From Pseudomonadota bacterium (lineage in GTDB: Bacteria; Pseudomonadota; Gammaproteobacteria; Burkholderiales; SG8-39), in contig CANGMI010000002.1 in assembly GCA_947455195.1 (NCBI GenBank), positions 579,429-643,428 on the forward strand: a DNA stretch of 64,000 nucleotides, written 5' to 3'. Below the pieces are notes generated by a model. The model saw only the letters and a list, made by a program, of their open reading frames with translations, was not told the origin of the DNA and made no database searches. The position numbers and the translations under genes are program-made. How positions within the stretch are numbered: position 1 is the stretch's first letter; the number at the start of each line of letters is the position of its first letter. Below are positions 26,786 to 35,444 of the stretch, piece by piece.

Positions 26786-27993
26786 GGGCCGAAGTAGCTG
26801 TTGACCTTCTGCTGGGCGCGCTGCTGCAGGTCGCCGAGGTTCGGCAGCGTGGGCGCGATCTCCGCATAGAACTCGGTGAGATCCATGCGCGAGAAGTCAA
26901 GCGCCTGGAGCTGAGCGAGCGCGAAGCCGCTGCAGTCGGGGCCCTGGGCGCCGCCCCAGCCGCGGCCGAGTTGCGCGCGGCCCTGTTCGTTGATGATGCG
27001 CGACAGGCGCGAGTTGAAGCAGCAGTAGGTCTCGGTGGTCTCGATGCAGGTGCGGATGATCGGCAGTCGCATCGAGCAGTAGCTGCCGACGCCGTGGCAG
27101 AGGCGGTTATCGCGCTTCATCGCGAGGACCTGCTCGGCATCCTCGCAAGACAGCAGTCCGGAGAGCTGGATCGCGAGCATCGCGAGCGTCCACGGGCCCG
27201 GTACCAGCGAGGTCACGAAGGAGCCCACCGACAGGTCGCCCGCGATCAGCCCGGCGAGCGCGGAGGAGCCACCGCCGGCGCCGAACAGCGCCTCGAAGCC
27301 GGCGATCACGAGGTCGGGCGCGTCGGCCGTGAAGAGGGCGTCGTAGGTGTAGCTCGAGCCGATGGCGCCGATGGCCTGGCCGCCGGCGCCGGTGATCAGG
27401 CTGAAGGCGGAGAAGAGCGAGCCGTCGGTGCCGCCGCCCTTGCAGCAGTTGACCAGACCGAAGAGCTTCTTGCGGCAGCGGTTGTCGTAGCCCTTGAAGA
27501 CCTCCAGCGTGTTCGGGTCCAGGTAGCGACCGGCTTCGCGCTGCGCTTCCAGTCCGGCGACGGCACGCGCGAAGTCGGCGTCGGGCGAATACCCGGTGTC
27601 GAAGCAGCGGCCGTCCAGGCAGAACTGCTGGCCGCCGCAGTTCGTGACCGTCGAGGTGGTGCCCGTGGCGACGCGGCACTGCCAAGTCTGCTCGTAGAGC
27701 ATGCAGGCGCCCTGTGGGCTCGTGTCCATGCAGCGCGAATCGACCTGGCTGCAACCGCGATCTCGCAGCGGCTGGCAGTCGTCGGTGCTGTTCGCCGAGA
27801 CGCAGGTGTAGGACGCGCGGTAACGCCAGCAGTCCCGCTGCACTGGGTAACCGCCGATATTGCGGGTCTCGGGGCCTTCGACACAGGTCTCCGCGGTCTG
27901 GTAGCAGTCGGCGGCCCTCGCGGGTGCGGATGCGAACAGGCAGAGCACCAGCGCGCCGCCGGCGATCCAGGCGAAGCGACGCGCGGCTCTCAT
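26782..27993 (-). CDS. traN: TraN-like mating-pair protein, C-terminal part
   Basis: This 403-residue secreted protein has a signal peptide (FAWIAGGALVLCLFASAPARA) and many cysteines, arranged as in the C-terminal half of TraN: CYQTAETCVEG, CWRY, CVSANSTDDC, CGGQQFCLDGRCF, NCCKGG and YCCFNSRLSRIINEQGRAQLG. The last motif is the strongest TraN signature. TraN is an outer-membrane protein that contacts the recipient surface. The gene starts (ATG 27993) inside the stop of a second Cys-rich secreted protein, so TraN appears as two exported polypeptides rather than one of 600-900 residues. Long overlapping minus-strand frames further upstream belong to the neighbouring gene. Confidence 0.8.
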   Translation of the reverse strand: MRAARRFAWIAGGALVLCLFASAPARAADCYQTAETCVEGPETRNIGGYPVQRDCWRYRASYTCVSANSTDDCQPLRDRGCSQVDSRCMDTSPQGACMLYEQTWQCRVATGTTSTVTNCGGQQFCLDGRCFDTGYSPDADFARAVAGLEAQREAGRYLDPNTLEVFKGYDNRCRKKLFGLVNCCKGGGTDGSLFSAFSLITGAGGQAIGAIGSSYTYDALFTADAPDLVIAGFEALFGAGGGSSALAGLIAGDLSVGSFVTSLVPGPWTLAMLAIQLSGLLSCEDAEQVLAMKRDNRLCHGVGSYCSMRLPIIRTCIETTETYCCFNSRLSRIINEQGRAQLGRGWGGAQGPDCSGFALAQLQALDFSRMDLTEFYAEIAPTLPNLGDLQQRAQQKVNSYFGP

Positions 27994-28982
27994 TGCGAGC
28001 GCGCCTCCAGCGTCGCGCACTGGTTGTCCCAGGTGTCGCTGAAGCTGACCGTGGTCGGCATCGCGAAGGTGTTGGCGCCGTAGTAGCTCGTGCCCTGGCA
28101 GGGGTTGTAGAACCACGCGCCGATGGTGCAGTTGGGGCCGGCGCAGCTCTGGCTGTAGTAGGTCTGGTAGCAGAAGAAGCCGTCGATCCGCGAGGGACCC
28201 GGGGTCTGCGGGATCTGCGTGTTCAGGCTGCCGGGGACGTCCTGCGAGCCGAGGTCCATGTAGACCTGGCCACTGGCCTTGTCGAGCGTGAAGACGTGCA
28301 TCGTGTAGCTGCTGGTCCCGCAGCTGAAGTCGAAGGCCAGGTAGTCGATGCAGGCGGGGCAGGGGTCGGCGGTGACGCGGGTGAGGAACTGACCGGCCGA
28401 GCAGCCGGGCGTCTGGATCGGCGTGACGATCAGCACCTTGTCGCAGGTGACGGTCTCCAGCGTGCGGTACTGGTGGCAGATCGCCGTCTCGAAACGGTCG
28501 GGCGTGGTGGCGGTCTGGACGGCGCAACCGCTGTAGGTGCCGGCGATGTTTCCGGCGATGGCCTGCGGGTTGGCGGTGATCGCGCGACCGCGGGTGAGCA
28601 GGGGATCGGTCGGCGCGATGCTGAAGCTCGGCCGTTGGCTGGGATTGGTCTGCGAGAACTGCACTGCTGTGCAGGAGGGATCGGCGGCGGCCGGGCCGCT
28701 CGCGCAGGCACTGGCGCGCGTCGCGGCCTGGGTGCCCAGACCCGGGCTGCCGAAGTAGCTGGCTTCCGGGGGACTGGGCGTGTAGTGCGGAACGGTCGAC
28801 TGCGCCGTGCTGCCGCTGATGGTGCCGCGGCCCGCGGTGTTGCCTGTTCGGCCGAGTGCCTTGCCCTGCTCGAAGGCGTCTCCCAGCGAGGGCGGCGACT
28901 GTGCGTATGCGGGAGGCAGCGTTGCGAGCAGCATGGCCGCGAACGCGACGAGCTGGCCGGTGCGGTGGCGTACGGGGCGCAT
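27990..28982 (-). CDS. TraN-like mating-pair protein, N-terminal part
   Basis: This 330-residue secreted protein has a signal peptide (LVAFAAMLLATLPPAYAQ) followed by a Pro/Ser-rich segment and a Cys-rich domain (CDKVLIV, CPACIDYLAFDFSC, FFCYQTYYSQSCAGPNC, NPCQG). It fills the slot of the N-terminal half of TraN between trbC and the TraN C-terminal part. ATG 28982 is chosen because the signal peptide follows at once; a longer open frame upstream lies inside trbC. It overlaps its downstream partner by ATGA. It could be a true split of traN or an ancestral two-protein arrangement. Confidence 0.7.
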   Translation of the reverse strand: MRPVRHRTGQLVAFAAMLLATLPPAYAQSPPSLGDAFEQGKALGRTGNTAGRGTISGSTAQSTVPHYTPSPPEASYFGSPGLGTQAATRASACASGPAAADPSCTAVQFSQTNPSQRPSFSIAPTDPLLTRGRAITANPQAIAGNIAGTYSGCAVQTATTPDRFETAICHQYRTLETVTCDKVLIVTPIQTPGCSAGQFLTRVTADPCPACIDYLAFDFSCGTSSYTMHVFTLDKASGQVYMDLGSQDVPGSLNTQIPQTPGPSRIDGFFCYQTYYSQSCAGPNCTIGAWFYNPCQGTSYYGANTFAMPTTVSFSDTWDNQCATLEARSQ

Positions 28983-28984
28983 GC

Positions 28985-29683
28985 TCAGGGCCCCTTGAGA
29001 CGCGCGAGCAGCGGTGCGACCAGCGGTCGCGCTTCGGGGCGCTGCCTGGCCAGGGTGTCCAGCGCGTGGTCGAGGCTCACGTCTCCGGACACGCTGACGA
29101 AGGCCGGAGGCGTGCGGCAGTCCGTGCCGCAGCTCGTCGCCGTGTCGCCGCGATCGTCGAGACTCAGCACGAAGGTCGGCGCGCGTTCGATGCGATGGCG
29201 TGCGAAGGCTTCCGGGTCGATCACCCACGCCACTTGCCGCTCACCGATCAGGCTGGAGACGGCCGCGAGTGTCTCGCGCATCGAGTTCGCCTTCAGGCCC
29301 CGCAGCACCAGGACCGCGCCGCTGCGCGCGGCTTGATCCGTCAGTAGCTGCAGGCTCGCGCGGGGCATCTCCAGGGTGATGAAGATGCGAAGGGGGCTCG
29401 CGGCCGTGGTCTGTGCGGCTGGGCTGCCGAGACGCGCGCCAGCCCGGGCAAGTGCTTCGATGTCGCTGGGTGCCGCAGCGGGAGGCAGGTTCACGCGCGG
29501 CGGCACGGGCACCGGTTGAGCACCGAGACGATCGGCTTGCGGGAAGGGGTGGGCTTTCCGTGCCCGCTCGATGTCCTCGGCATCGGGCCAGCGCGGCGCC
29601 TGGGCGAGCGCGATGCCGGCGGCGAGCAAGCCAAGCGCGCAGGCAACCGCGGCGACGGCGCGGATCTCAGTACGCACCGGCAC
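28985..29683 (-). CDS. trbC: Type-F pilin assembly protein TrbC
   Basis: This 232-residue periplasmic protein has a signal peptide (AVACALGLLAAGIALAQ) and a thioredoxin-like C-terminal domain typical of TrbC: LRIFITLEMPRASL, VLRGLKANSM and a RAPTFVLS strand. It lacks a CxxC active site; the two cysteines (CGTDC) are spaced differently. TrbC acts with TraW and TraU in pilus assembly. It overlaps the traU end by 17 bp and lies 2 bp before the TraN N-part. Confidence 0.9.
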   Translation of the reverse strand: MPVRTEIRAVAAVACALGLLAAGIALAQAPRWPDAEDIERARKAHPFPQADRLGAQPVPVPPRVNLPPAAAPSDIEALARAGARLGSPAAQTTAASPLRIFITLEMPRASLQLLTDQAARSGAVLVLRGLKANSMRETLAAVSSLIGERQVAWVIDPEAFARHRIERAPTFVLSLDDRGDTATSCGTDCRTPPAFVSVSGDVSLDHALDTLARQRPEARPLVAPLLARLKGP

Positions 29684-30710
29684 AGCAGTTCCTCTTGCGG
29701 AAGATCTGGTACGCGAAGTCCTCGCCCGACACCGGGTAGGACTTGCCCGCGCCCCAGATCATCGTCGTGCGGCCGTAGGGCTGGCAGCACTGGCCGGCTT
29801 CCTTGGCGGTGGCCGGTACCGGATAGACCATCTGCAGCTTGTAGTGGGTCTTGTCCATGATCGGCAGCGGGTAGTAGCCGCACAGCCCCGCCGATCCGGC
29901 GCCGGTGAAAGTCACCAGTTGCCGGTGCATCTTTGCCGTCATGCGCTGGGTGATCAGCGTGGAGGCCTGCACGCCGCCGATGTGCGTGGCGACGTGGCCG
30001 CCCATCGGGTAGATCGACCCCTGGCAGCCGGCGCACCAGAACAGGCTCGCGATCGGCATGCCTGCGGTTGCGGCAACGCAGTCGGCGGCGCAGGCCGCTT
30101 TGGCCGGCGCGTTGGCAAACAGCACCGCTTCGGGATTCAGGATGGCGGTGAGCTCGTCGTCGGCCCACAGCGGATCCACCTCGGTGAGATAGGCAAGATC
30201 GAGCGAGCCCTTCTCCAGACACGGGAAGTCGAGCAGCACCTCCAGCCAGGTGAGGATCGGATTGGCGTACCAGTGCGCGTGATAGAAGCTGTTGCGCGTC
30301 TGGCTGTCGTGTCCGACGTGGGCACCGCGCGGCACGTCGAGTCCGGGGTCCAGCGCGATGCCGCCCAGGCCCACCATGCAGAAGGGCGTGCGCGTTACGT
30401 CCACCATGCGCACGGGTTCCCAGAAGCCGATCGACACGCCGATGCGGGGCGGGTTGCTGCAGTAGCAGACGGGCGAGGACGGGTTGCCGATGTCGGGCTG
30501 ACCGTCGGAGAGGATCGACGCGGAGCCGATGGTGAGCGGGAACAGGCAGCTCCAGCAGATGTCGGTGATCGGGTTCATGAAGCGGCCGTGGCAGGTGGGG
30601 CCGGCCGCGGCGGGGCCGGGCAGCAGCGCGAGCAGCCACAGGGCGAGCGCGAGCCATAGGGCCGCGTGTGGGCGTTGTGCCTGCCGGTGGACGGGGCTAC
30701 AGCAGCTCAT
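29667..30710 (-). CDS. traU: Conjugal transfer protein TraU
   Basis: This 347-residue periplasmic protein has a signal peptide (LALALWLLALLPGPAAA) and at least eight conserved cysteines in the TraU pattern: GRFMNPITDICWSCLFPLTIG, CYCSNPPRIGVSIGFWEPVRMVDVT split by short gaps, FWCAGCQGSIYP and GQCCQPYGR. TraU is needed for DNA transfer more than for pilus formation. Correct folding of such a Cys-rich protein is a likely reason for the DsbC and TraF oxidoreductases in the same operon. ATG 30710 overlaps the traW end by 14 bp. Confidence 0.94.
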   Translation of the reverse strand: MSCCSPVHRQAQRPHAALWLALALWLLALLPGPAAAGPTCHGRFMNPITDICWSCLFPLTIGSASILSDGQPDIGNPSSPVCYCSNPPRIGVSIGFWEPVRMVDVTRTPFCMVGLGGIALDPGLDVPRGAHVGHDSQTRNSFYHAHWYANPILTWLEVLLDFPCLEKGSLDLAYLTEVDPLWADDELTAILNPEAVLFANAPAKAACAADCVAATAGMPIASLFWCAGCQGSIYPMGGHVATHIGGVQASTLITQRMTAKMHRQLVTFTGAGSAGLCGYYPLPIMDKTHYKLQMVYPVPATAKEAGQCCQPYGRTTMIWGAGKSYPVSGEDFAYQIFRKRNCCAGAY

Positions 30711-31362
30711 CGATGCGCAGCCTCCTGCCGTCCTGGGTGACGAGCGCGGGCACCTGTCGGATGCCGAGCTTCGTGGTGAGGCTGCCCTGCTGGTCGTAGA
30801 ACACCGGCCGCTGCCAGCGGCGCATCAGGTCCAGGTAGGACCCGCCGGTGAGGATCACCTTCACCTTGCCCTGGCGCTCGTCGATGAGCTTGCGTGCACT
30901 CTCGACCTGCTCGCGATCGCGCGCGTCGATGAAGAGCAGCGCCTGGCTCAAGGTCACGGTGTCGAGCGGATTGACCACCGTGCCCGGCGGCACGATGACC
31001 CGCCCGTCGGCGTCGCGGATGGCCTCCTGAACGACGATGCTCGGGTCGTGGTGGAAACGCCGCGGTTGGCGGGTACGCGCGAGCCCCGCCACGGGCGCCG
31101 GGTCTTCGACGCCTTGCCTGACCTTTGCCAGCGACTCGCGTTGCAGTCGGGCGAGCGTGCCGTCCTCGCCGGCCGCGCGAAGTTTCCCGAGGATCACCTC
31201 CAGCAGGTTCGGCTCGGCGATCGGGTAGACCGGGCCGATGACGCCGAGGTCCTGGGCGCGGGCGGACACCGTCGTGAACATGACGGCGAAGACCACCGCT
31301 GCGAAGCGCAGCGGCCTGCCGCAGGCCGAGCCGCTTGCGATCGCGCGGTCAGAAGAGCGCAT
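30697..31362 (-). CDS. traW: Conjugal transfer pilus assembly protein TraW
   Basis: This 221-residue periplasmic protein starts with a basic leader and signal peptide (FAAVVFAVMFTTVSARAQ). The mature protein shows the TraW features LGVIGPVYPIAEPNLLEVI near the N-terminus and, near the end, RPVFYDQQGSLTTKLGIRQVPALV, a thioredoxin-like segment without catalytic cysteines. TraW interacts with TrbC. It overlaps the S26 peptidase gene by 14 bp and traU by 14 bp. Confidence 0.92.
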   Translation of the reverse strand: MRSSDRAIASGSACGRPLRFAAVVFAVMFTTVSARAQDLGVIGPVYPIAEPNLLEVILGKLRAAGEDGTLARLQRESLAKVRQGVEDPAPVAGLARTRQPRRFHHDPSIVVQEAIRDADGRVIVPPGTVVNPLDTVTLSQALLFIDARDREQVESARKLIDERQGKVKVILTGGSYLDLMRRWQRPVFYDQQGSLTTKLGIRQVPALVTQDGRRLRIDELL

Positions 31363-31903
31363 CGGCCCGCCCGATGATCTGGGATGCGTGGATCCAGCCA
31401 GTCAGCTGGTATCGGGAGTCGAGGCTGTCCGGGTGTCCGGCCAGAACGTAGTAGCGGCCCTCCGGAATCCGTCCGGTGGGACCGGGTTCGAGCGGCTGAC
31501 CTCTCCGGCTCACCGATTTGGGCGCGCCCACCGGAACGCCGTTGAGGTGGAAGCCCTGCGCATTGCGGGTGACCTCGTCGCCGGGCATGCCGGCGAGCAC
31601 CTTGATGAAGGTGACGCCCGCCGGGTACGGTCCGCCGCCGGCCCAGCGGAAGGCGACGAAGTCGCCGCGGCTAGGCATCTCGCCCTTGTGGATCAGGTAG
31701 AGCCGGTGCGGCAGGCTGGGCGAGGCGTTCAGCCCGAAGCCATAGTGGGCGTGAATCCAGAGCGCGATCGCGGCCATCGCGGCGTAGACGAAGGCCCAGC
31801 GCTTCAGGTGTTCGACCGAGCGTTCGGCGAACGTGCGCAGCCGGACCTTTCCGCTCGATGCGAAACGGCCGCGCCAGCGTCGATTCAGAAACAGGGTGCG
31901 CAT
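31349..31903 (-). CDS. S26-family signal peptidase (TraF/TrbI peptidase type)
   Basis: This 184-residue membrane-anchored serine protease has one N-terminal membrane segment (about 37-53), then the catalytic box SLPHRLYLI with Ser63, the general base Lys101 in FIKVLAGMPGD, and the SLDSRY box at 160-165. Homologues in RP4 (TraF) and in the gonococcal island process and cyclise the T4SS pilin. It is therefore the likely processor of the TraA pilin encoded in the same operon. ATG 31903 is used; the open frame continues upstream but would overlap trbI in full. Naming varies between systems, so no symbol is given. Confidence 0.87.
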   Translation of the reverse strand: MRTLFLNRRWRGRFASSGKVRLRTFAERSVEHLKRWAFVYAAMAAIALWIHAHYGFGLNASPSLPHRLYLIHKGEMPSRGDFVAFRWAGGGPYPAGVTFIKVLAGMPGDEVTRNAQGFHLNGVPVGAPKSVSRRGQPLEPGPTGRIPEGRYYVLAGHPDSLDSRYQLTGWIHASQIIGRADALF

Positions 31904-31920
31904 GCGGACTCCCGATGCAG

Positions 31921-32286
31921 CTACAGGCCGAGCCGGCGCCGCACGTCCGGCGTCAGGTCTCGCAGCAGGGGTTCGGAGCCCATCACGGCGCCACGCGCCA
32001 GCACGATGCAGCGGCACTCGCCCGGCAGCGCCTGGAGCAGCGTGCTCACCTCCGTGCCGAAGCCGGCGGCGCGACGTAATGCGCCGGCGCGCTCTTCGTC
32101 GCTGGCGTCTCGCTTGACCAGCACCGCGGCGACCTGCAGTTCCTTCAGGCGATAGAGCTCCGCCACGTCCAGCACGGCCAGCGCCGGCAGGCGTTCGGGC
32201 ACGAGCCACAGGTGAGCGAGTGCGATCAGCGCGGCGCTCACCAGCGCGTTGGCGCCCACGAGCAGGGCGGCGGCCCTGGCGTTCAC
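31921..32286 (-). CDS. trbI: TrbI-like small inner-membrane T4SS protein
   Basis: This 121-residue protein has an N-terminal membrane segment (AAALLVGANALVSAALIALAHLWLV) and a periplasmic domain with VLDVAELYRLKELQVAAVLV and CRCIVLARGAVMG, as in F-type TrbI. It starts at GTG 32286 overlapping the traC stop (GTGA), and sits between traC and the peptidase/traW genes, the usual place. A much longer open frame upstream in the same phase only shadows traC. In F, TrbI affects pilus retraction or length. Confidence 0.8.
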   Translation of the reverse strand: MNARAAALLVGANALVSAALIALAHLWLVPERLPALAVLDVAELYRLKELQVAAVLVKRDASDEERAGALRRAAGFGTEVSTLLQALPGECRCIVLARGAVMGSEPLLRDLTPDVRRRLGL

Positions 32287-34850
32287 GCGAGCCCCCGCTC
32301 GCGCAGCACGGCGTCGATCGCCGCGGAGACGTCCAGGCCCGCTGCGCGCTTGGCGTTGATGGCGTTGAAGTCCTCGGCGCGGCTGCTGAAGAGCAGGAGG
32401 CTGTATGGATCGACGATCAGCCGGCCGATGCCGTTGCCGGCCGGTGAGTGGATGAAGACCTCGGAGTAGGCACCGTGCTCGGTGCGCAGCGACAGCAGCA
32501 GCCGCTTCATCGCATCGTCCATCGTGAGTTGACCGAGCTTGTCCATCATCTCGATCGACTCGGGCTTCTGGCGCAGCAGGAACATCCAGTCGGAGTTGTC
32601 CAGTGCCGCCTTCGCCGCCGGGTTGCGGTAGTAGTCGTCCACGCCCTGGGTGGCCGACATGAAGGCGCCCTTGTACTTGCGCGCTCGCCGGTAGCCGGCC
32701 TCGATGAACTCGGCGGTGGCGCCGCCGGAGAGCAGGTCCCAGGCCTCGTCGATGATCACGATCTTCTTGCGGTCGCGAGAGAAGTACATCTCGCGCGTGA
32801 TGCGGTACATGACGATCAGCAGCACCACGGTCTGCAGGTCCTTCTTGGACTTGAGCTCCTCGAGCTCCAGCACGATGAGGTCGGCGCCGAAGTCGATGCT
32901 GGCCTCGGAATCGAAGTACTTCCCGTAGGCGCCGTCGCGCGTGTAGGGATGCAGCATCGCGGCGAGGTCCTTCAGCCGCCGGTCGCCTTCGCCGGCTGAC
33001 GGCGCGCCGTCGTCGTCGAGGCGCCCGGTCGCGAGCAGGTCGTGAATGTCGGTGACCGTCATGGCGCGGCCCTTGGCCTTCCAGACCTTCTTGATCGCCG
33101 CGCCCAGCGTCGAGTACTGGAAGCCGTCGAGCGACTCGCGCGGGGACACCATCTGGGCGAGCAGCGGCTGCAGCAGTTCCATGTCCTCGTCGATGTCCTC
33201 GACCAGGGGGAACGGGTTGAGCGACAGCGCGGCGTCCTCGGTGAACTCGATGAAACTGCCGCCGAAGTTGCGGCACGCCTTCTCGTAGGAGCGGCCGACG
33301 TCGATGATCCAGACGCGCGCGCCGGTGCCGAGGTAGGCGGCGGCGATCTCGTTCAGCAGCAGCGACTTGCCCGAGCCCGACGTGCCGGCGATCGCCACGT
33401 TGTAGTTGCCCGCCGGGTTGTCGTACACGTCGATCTGCATGATCTGGCCGCGGCGGCCGCCGAAGAGCAGCACCGGCGTGCCCGTGCCCTGCCACTCGGC
33501 AACGAGCGGCGCCAGATGCACCGCGTTCGCCGAGGTCTTGGTGGTGACGCGCTTCATGCGCTGCAGATCGGCGTGGAACGGTGCCGAGAGCGTCATCGGC
33601 AGCGAGCCGATGAGGGCCTGGGTCATCATCATCGTGTCGCTGGAGAGTTCGAAGCCGCGTGCACGGAAGATGGCGCGCGCCGCCTGTTCGGCCCGGGTCA
33701 CCGCGTGCGGCTCGGCGAAGAGCGCGAGCTGCAGGTTGAGGTCGACGAGCTGCTGGCCGTCGTCCATCGCCTTCAGCACGATGTCCCAATCGGCCTTGCG
33801 CTCCTGCAGGTCGGGCAGGAAGCGCGCCATGTAGCTGGTGGCGTTCGTGGTGGCGCGGGCGGCCTTGAGGAAGGCCCAGTTACGGGTGGCCTCGGCGTCG
33901 AGCACGTGCACGCCCAGCGTGAGCAGGAACGGGCAGGGGTACTGCAGCGTGCCCTGGTAGAGGTCGCCGATCAGGCTGCCGGCGTTCCACAGCGCGAAGC
34001 GCGGCGGGAAGGCGCGCACCGACATCAGGCGAAGCTCGGTTTGCAGGTCGGCGGCCGGATTGGCGACGCCGATGCCTTGGCGGTCGATGCGCAGACGCGT
34101 GGCCCGGTCGATCACCTGGTCGCGCAACTCGCGCCCGTCGTCGTAGGTGAGCGGGATGGCGTCGCCGGTTTGCCGGTGCGGGTCGAGCAGCGCGGAGACC
34201 CAGTTGATCAGGTCCTCCGCCGTCCACGAACGGGACGGGAAGCCGGCGGCGTGCAACGTAGCCCGGATCCCGTCGCGCAGCAGCAGCAACTCCTCCAGGC
34301 GGGAGAGATTCTCCGGGCTGCCCGGAAGCGAGATGCTGACCACCAGCCGGTAGTCGCGGAACAGGTAACTCTGTGCGGGGAGCAGCGATGTCCGGCTGCC
34401 CTGCAGGTAGTGCCCTGCACGACGCCGGGCCATGGTGCGGTGGATGTTGGTGTGTCTGCCGGCGCGGCCGAGCGTGTCGAGCTCCGGGACCACGTCGTCG
34501 GCCAGACGCAGGTTCGCGTAGCGCGCCAGCGGCGCGCGAATGGCAGGACTCGCGTACAGATGGAACTGGATCCCCGTGCCGGGCGGAGAGGCCGCGTAGA
34601 GCGCGGTCAGCACGCGCGCCATCTCTTCGTCGGCGCCGGATTGCGGCCGAACTTCCAGGCAGAAACCCAGCGCGTCGAGATTGACGAAGACCTGGCGGTC
34701 CGCGATCCAGGCGCGGTACGGCAGCCACTCGGAGAACGCGGCGGCGTCCTCGCCGCGCGATGCGGGGCCGGACTTAGGAACGCGGATCAGGTCCGCGGGC
34801 TTCGCGCCCTTCAGCACGGACTCCAGATCGGTCAGCAGGCTGCGCCACAT
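32283..34850 (-). CDS. traC: T4SS ATPase TraC (VirB4 family)
   Basis: This 855-residue cytoplasmic ATPase powers pilin and substrate export. Walker A is GTSGSGKS at about 490-497; Walker B is IVIIDEAWDLL; the C-terminal part has the ATQGVDDYY segment conserved in VirB4 proteins. The N-terminal 400 residues form the TraC_F-type domain that contacts the inner-membrane complex (AFSEWLPYRAWI). It starts at ATG 34850, 3 bp after traV, and its stop overlaps trbI. Length matches the family. Confidence 0.95.
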   Translation of the reverse strand: MWRSLLTDLESVLKGAKPADLIRVPKSGPASRGEDAAAFSEWLPYRAWIADRQVFVNLDALGFCLEVRPQSGADEEMARVLTALYAASPPGTGIQFHLYASPAIRAPLARYANLRLADDVVPELDTLGRAGRHTNIHRTMARRRAGHYLQGSRTSLLPAQSYLFRDYRLVVSISLPGSPENLSRLEELLLLRDGIRATLHAAGFPSRSWTAEDLINWVSALLDPHRQTGDAIPLTYDDGRELRDQVIDRATRLRIDRQGIGVANPAADLQTELRLMSVRAFPPRFALWNAGSLIGDLYQGTLQYPCPFLLTLGVHVLDAEATRNWAFLKAARATTNATSYMARFLPDLQERKADWDIVLKAMDDGQQLVDLNLQLALFAEPHAVTRAEQAARAIFRARGFELSSDTMMMTQALIGSLPMTLSAPFHADLQRMKRVTTKTSANAVHLAPLVAEWQGTGTPVLLFGGRRGQIMQIDVYDNPAGNYNVAIAGTSGSGKSLLLNEIAAAYLGTGARVWIIDVGRSYEKACRNFGGSFIEFTEDAALSLNPFPLVEDIDEDMELLQPLLAQMVSPRESLDGFQYSTLGAAIKKVWKAKGRAMTVTDIHDLLATGRLDDDGAPSAGEGDRRLKDLAAMLHPYTRDGAYGKYFDSEASIDFGADLIVLELEELKSKKDLQTVVLLIVMYRITREMYFSRDRKKIVIIDEAWDLLSGGATAEFIEAGYRRARKYKGAFMSATQGVDDYYRNPAAKAALDNSDWMFLLRQKPESIEMMDKLGQLTMDDAMKRLLLSLRTEHGAYSEVFIHSPAGNGIGRLIVDPYSLLLFSSRAEDFNAINAKRAAGLDVSAAIDAVLRERGLA

Positions 34851-34853
34851 CGC

Positions 34854-35444
34854 TCAGGGCTCCTGGGTCGCGCCACTACCGGGCAGCAGTCCCGTGCGCG
34901 AAGGAAAGCGATCGGGAGCTGTCTCTGTGGACGACGCGCGCTCGCTCGCCGGTGACGGGCCGGATGCAGGCGCCGCGGACGGGATGGGAGGCCGGACCGC
35001 ATCGACTCGCTGTCGATTCGCCGGAATGACGCGTTCGATCAGCCAGCGGCCGGTGTCGACCAGCACGTGCACCACCGAGGCCTCGTGCAGGTCGCCGTCG
35101 GCGTCCTCCCAAGGCGCGATCCACAGGCGCAGCACGCGTGACTGGGAGCGGAGTGCCGATGGTGATGTGCCGGGTCCCGGAGCGGCTGCGAATGCCGAGG
35201 CGGTCGGTCCCGTGTGCGCCGCGCTCGTGGGTCCCTTGGCGGGCTTCGGCAGGGCGGAGGCGGGCGGCTGCCCGTGGATCGAATTCGCGTACACGCCCGA
35301 GACCGAGGTGCACTGCGAACCGACCGGCGCCTTGCAGGCGTAGCTGCCCTCGCCGCCGAGGCCGCTCATGGTGGACGCGCAGCCACCCAACAGCGTGGCG
35401 GTCGCACCAATGAGGAGGGCGCCGGTGCGTCGCATGTCCGTCAT
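34854..35444 (-). CDS. traV: T4SS outer-membrane lipoprotein TraV
   Basis: This 196-residue lipoprotein has a lipobox LLGGC with Cys22. The mature N-terminus has two conserved cysteines (YACKAP, QCTSVSGVYAN), typical of TraV, a VirB7 analogue that anchors the TraK-TraB core in the outer membrane. A central Pro/Ala-rich part leads to a conserved RLWIAPWEDADGDLHE segment. It starts at ATG 35444 within the dsbC stop (ATGA). In phase, the open frame extends upstream through dsbC, but the lipoprotein signal fixes this start. Confidence 0.93.
   Translation of the reverse strand: MTDMRRTGALLIGATATLLGGCASTMSGLGGEGSYACKAPVGSQCTSVSGVYANSIHGQPPASALPKPAKGPTSAAHTGPTASAFAAAPGPGTSPSALRSQSRVLRLWIAPWEDADGDLHEASVVHVLVDTGRWLIERVIPANRQRVDAVRPPIPSAAPASGPSPASERASSTETAPDRFPSRTGLLPGSGATQEP

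Noticed and set aside
33042-34955. Long plus-strand open frame opposite traC
   Set aside because: Antisense shadow with biased composition; traC has a complete set of VirB4 motifs.
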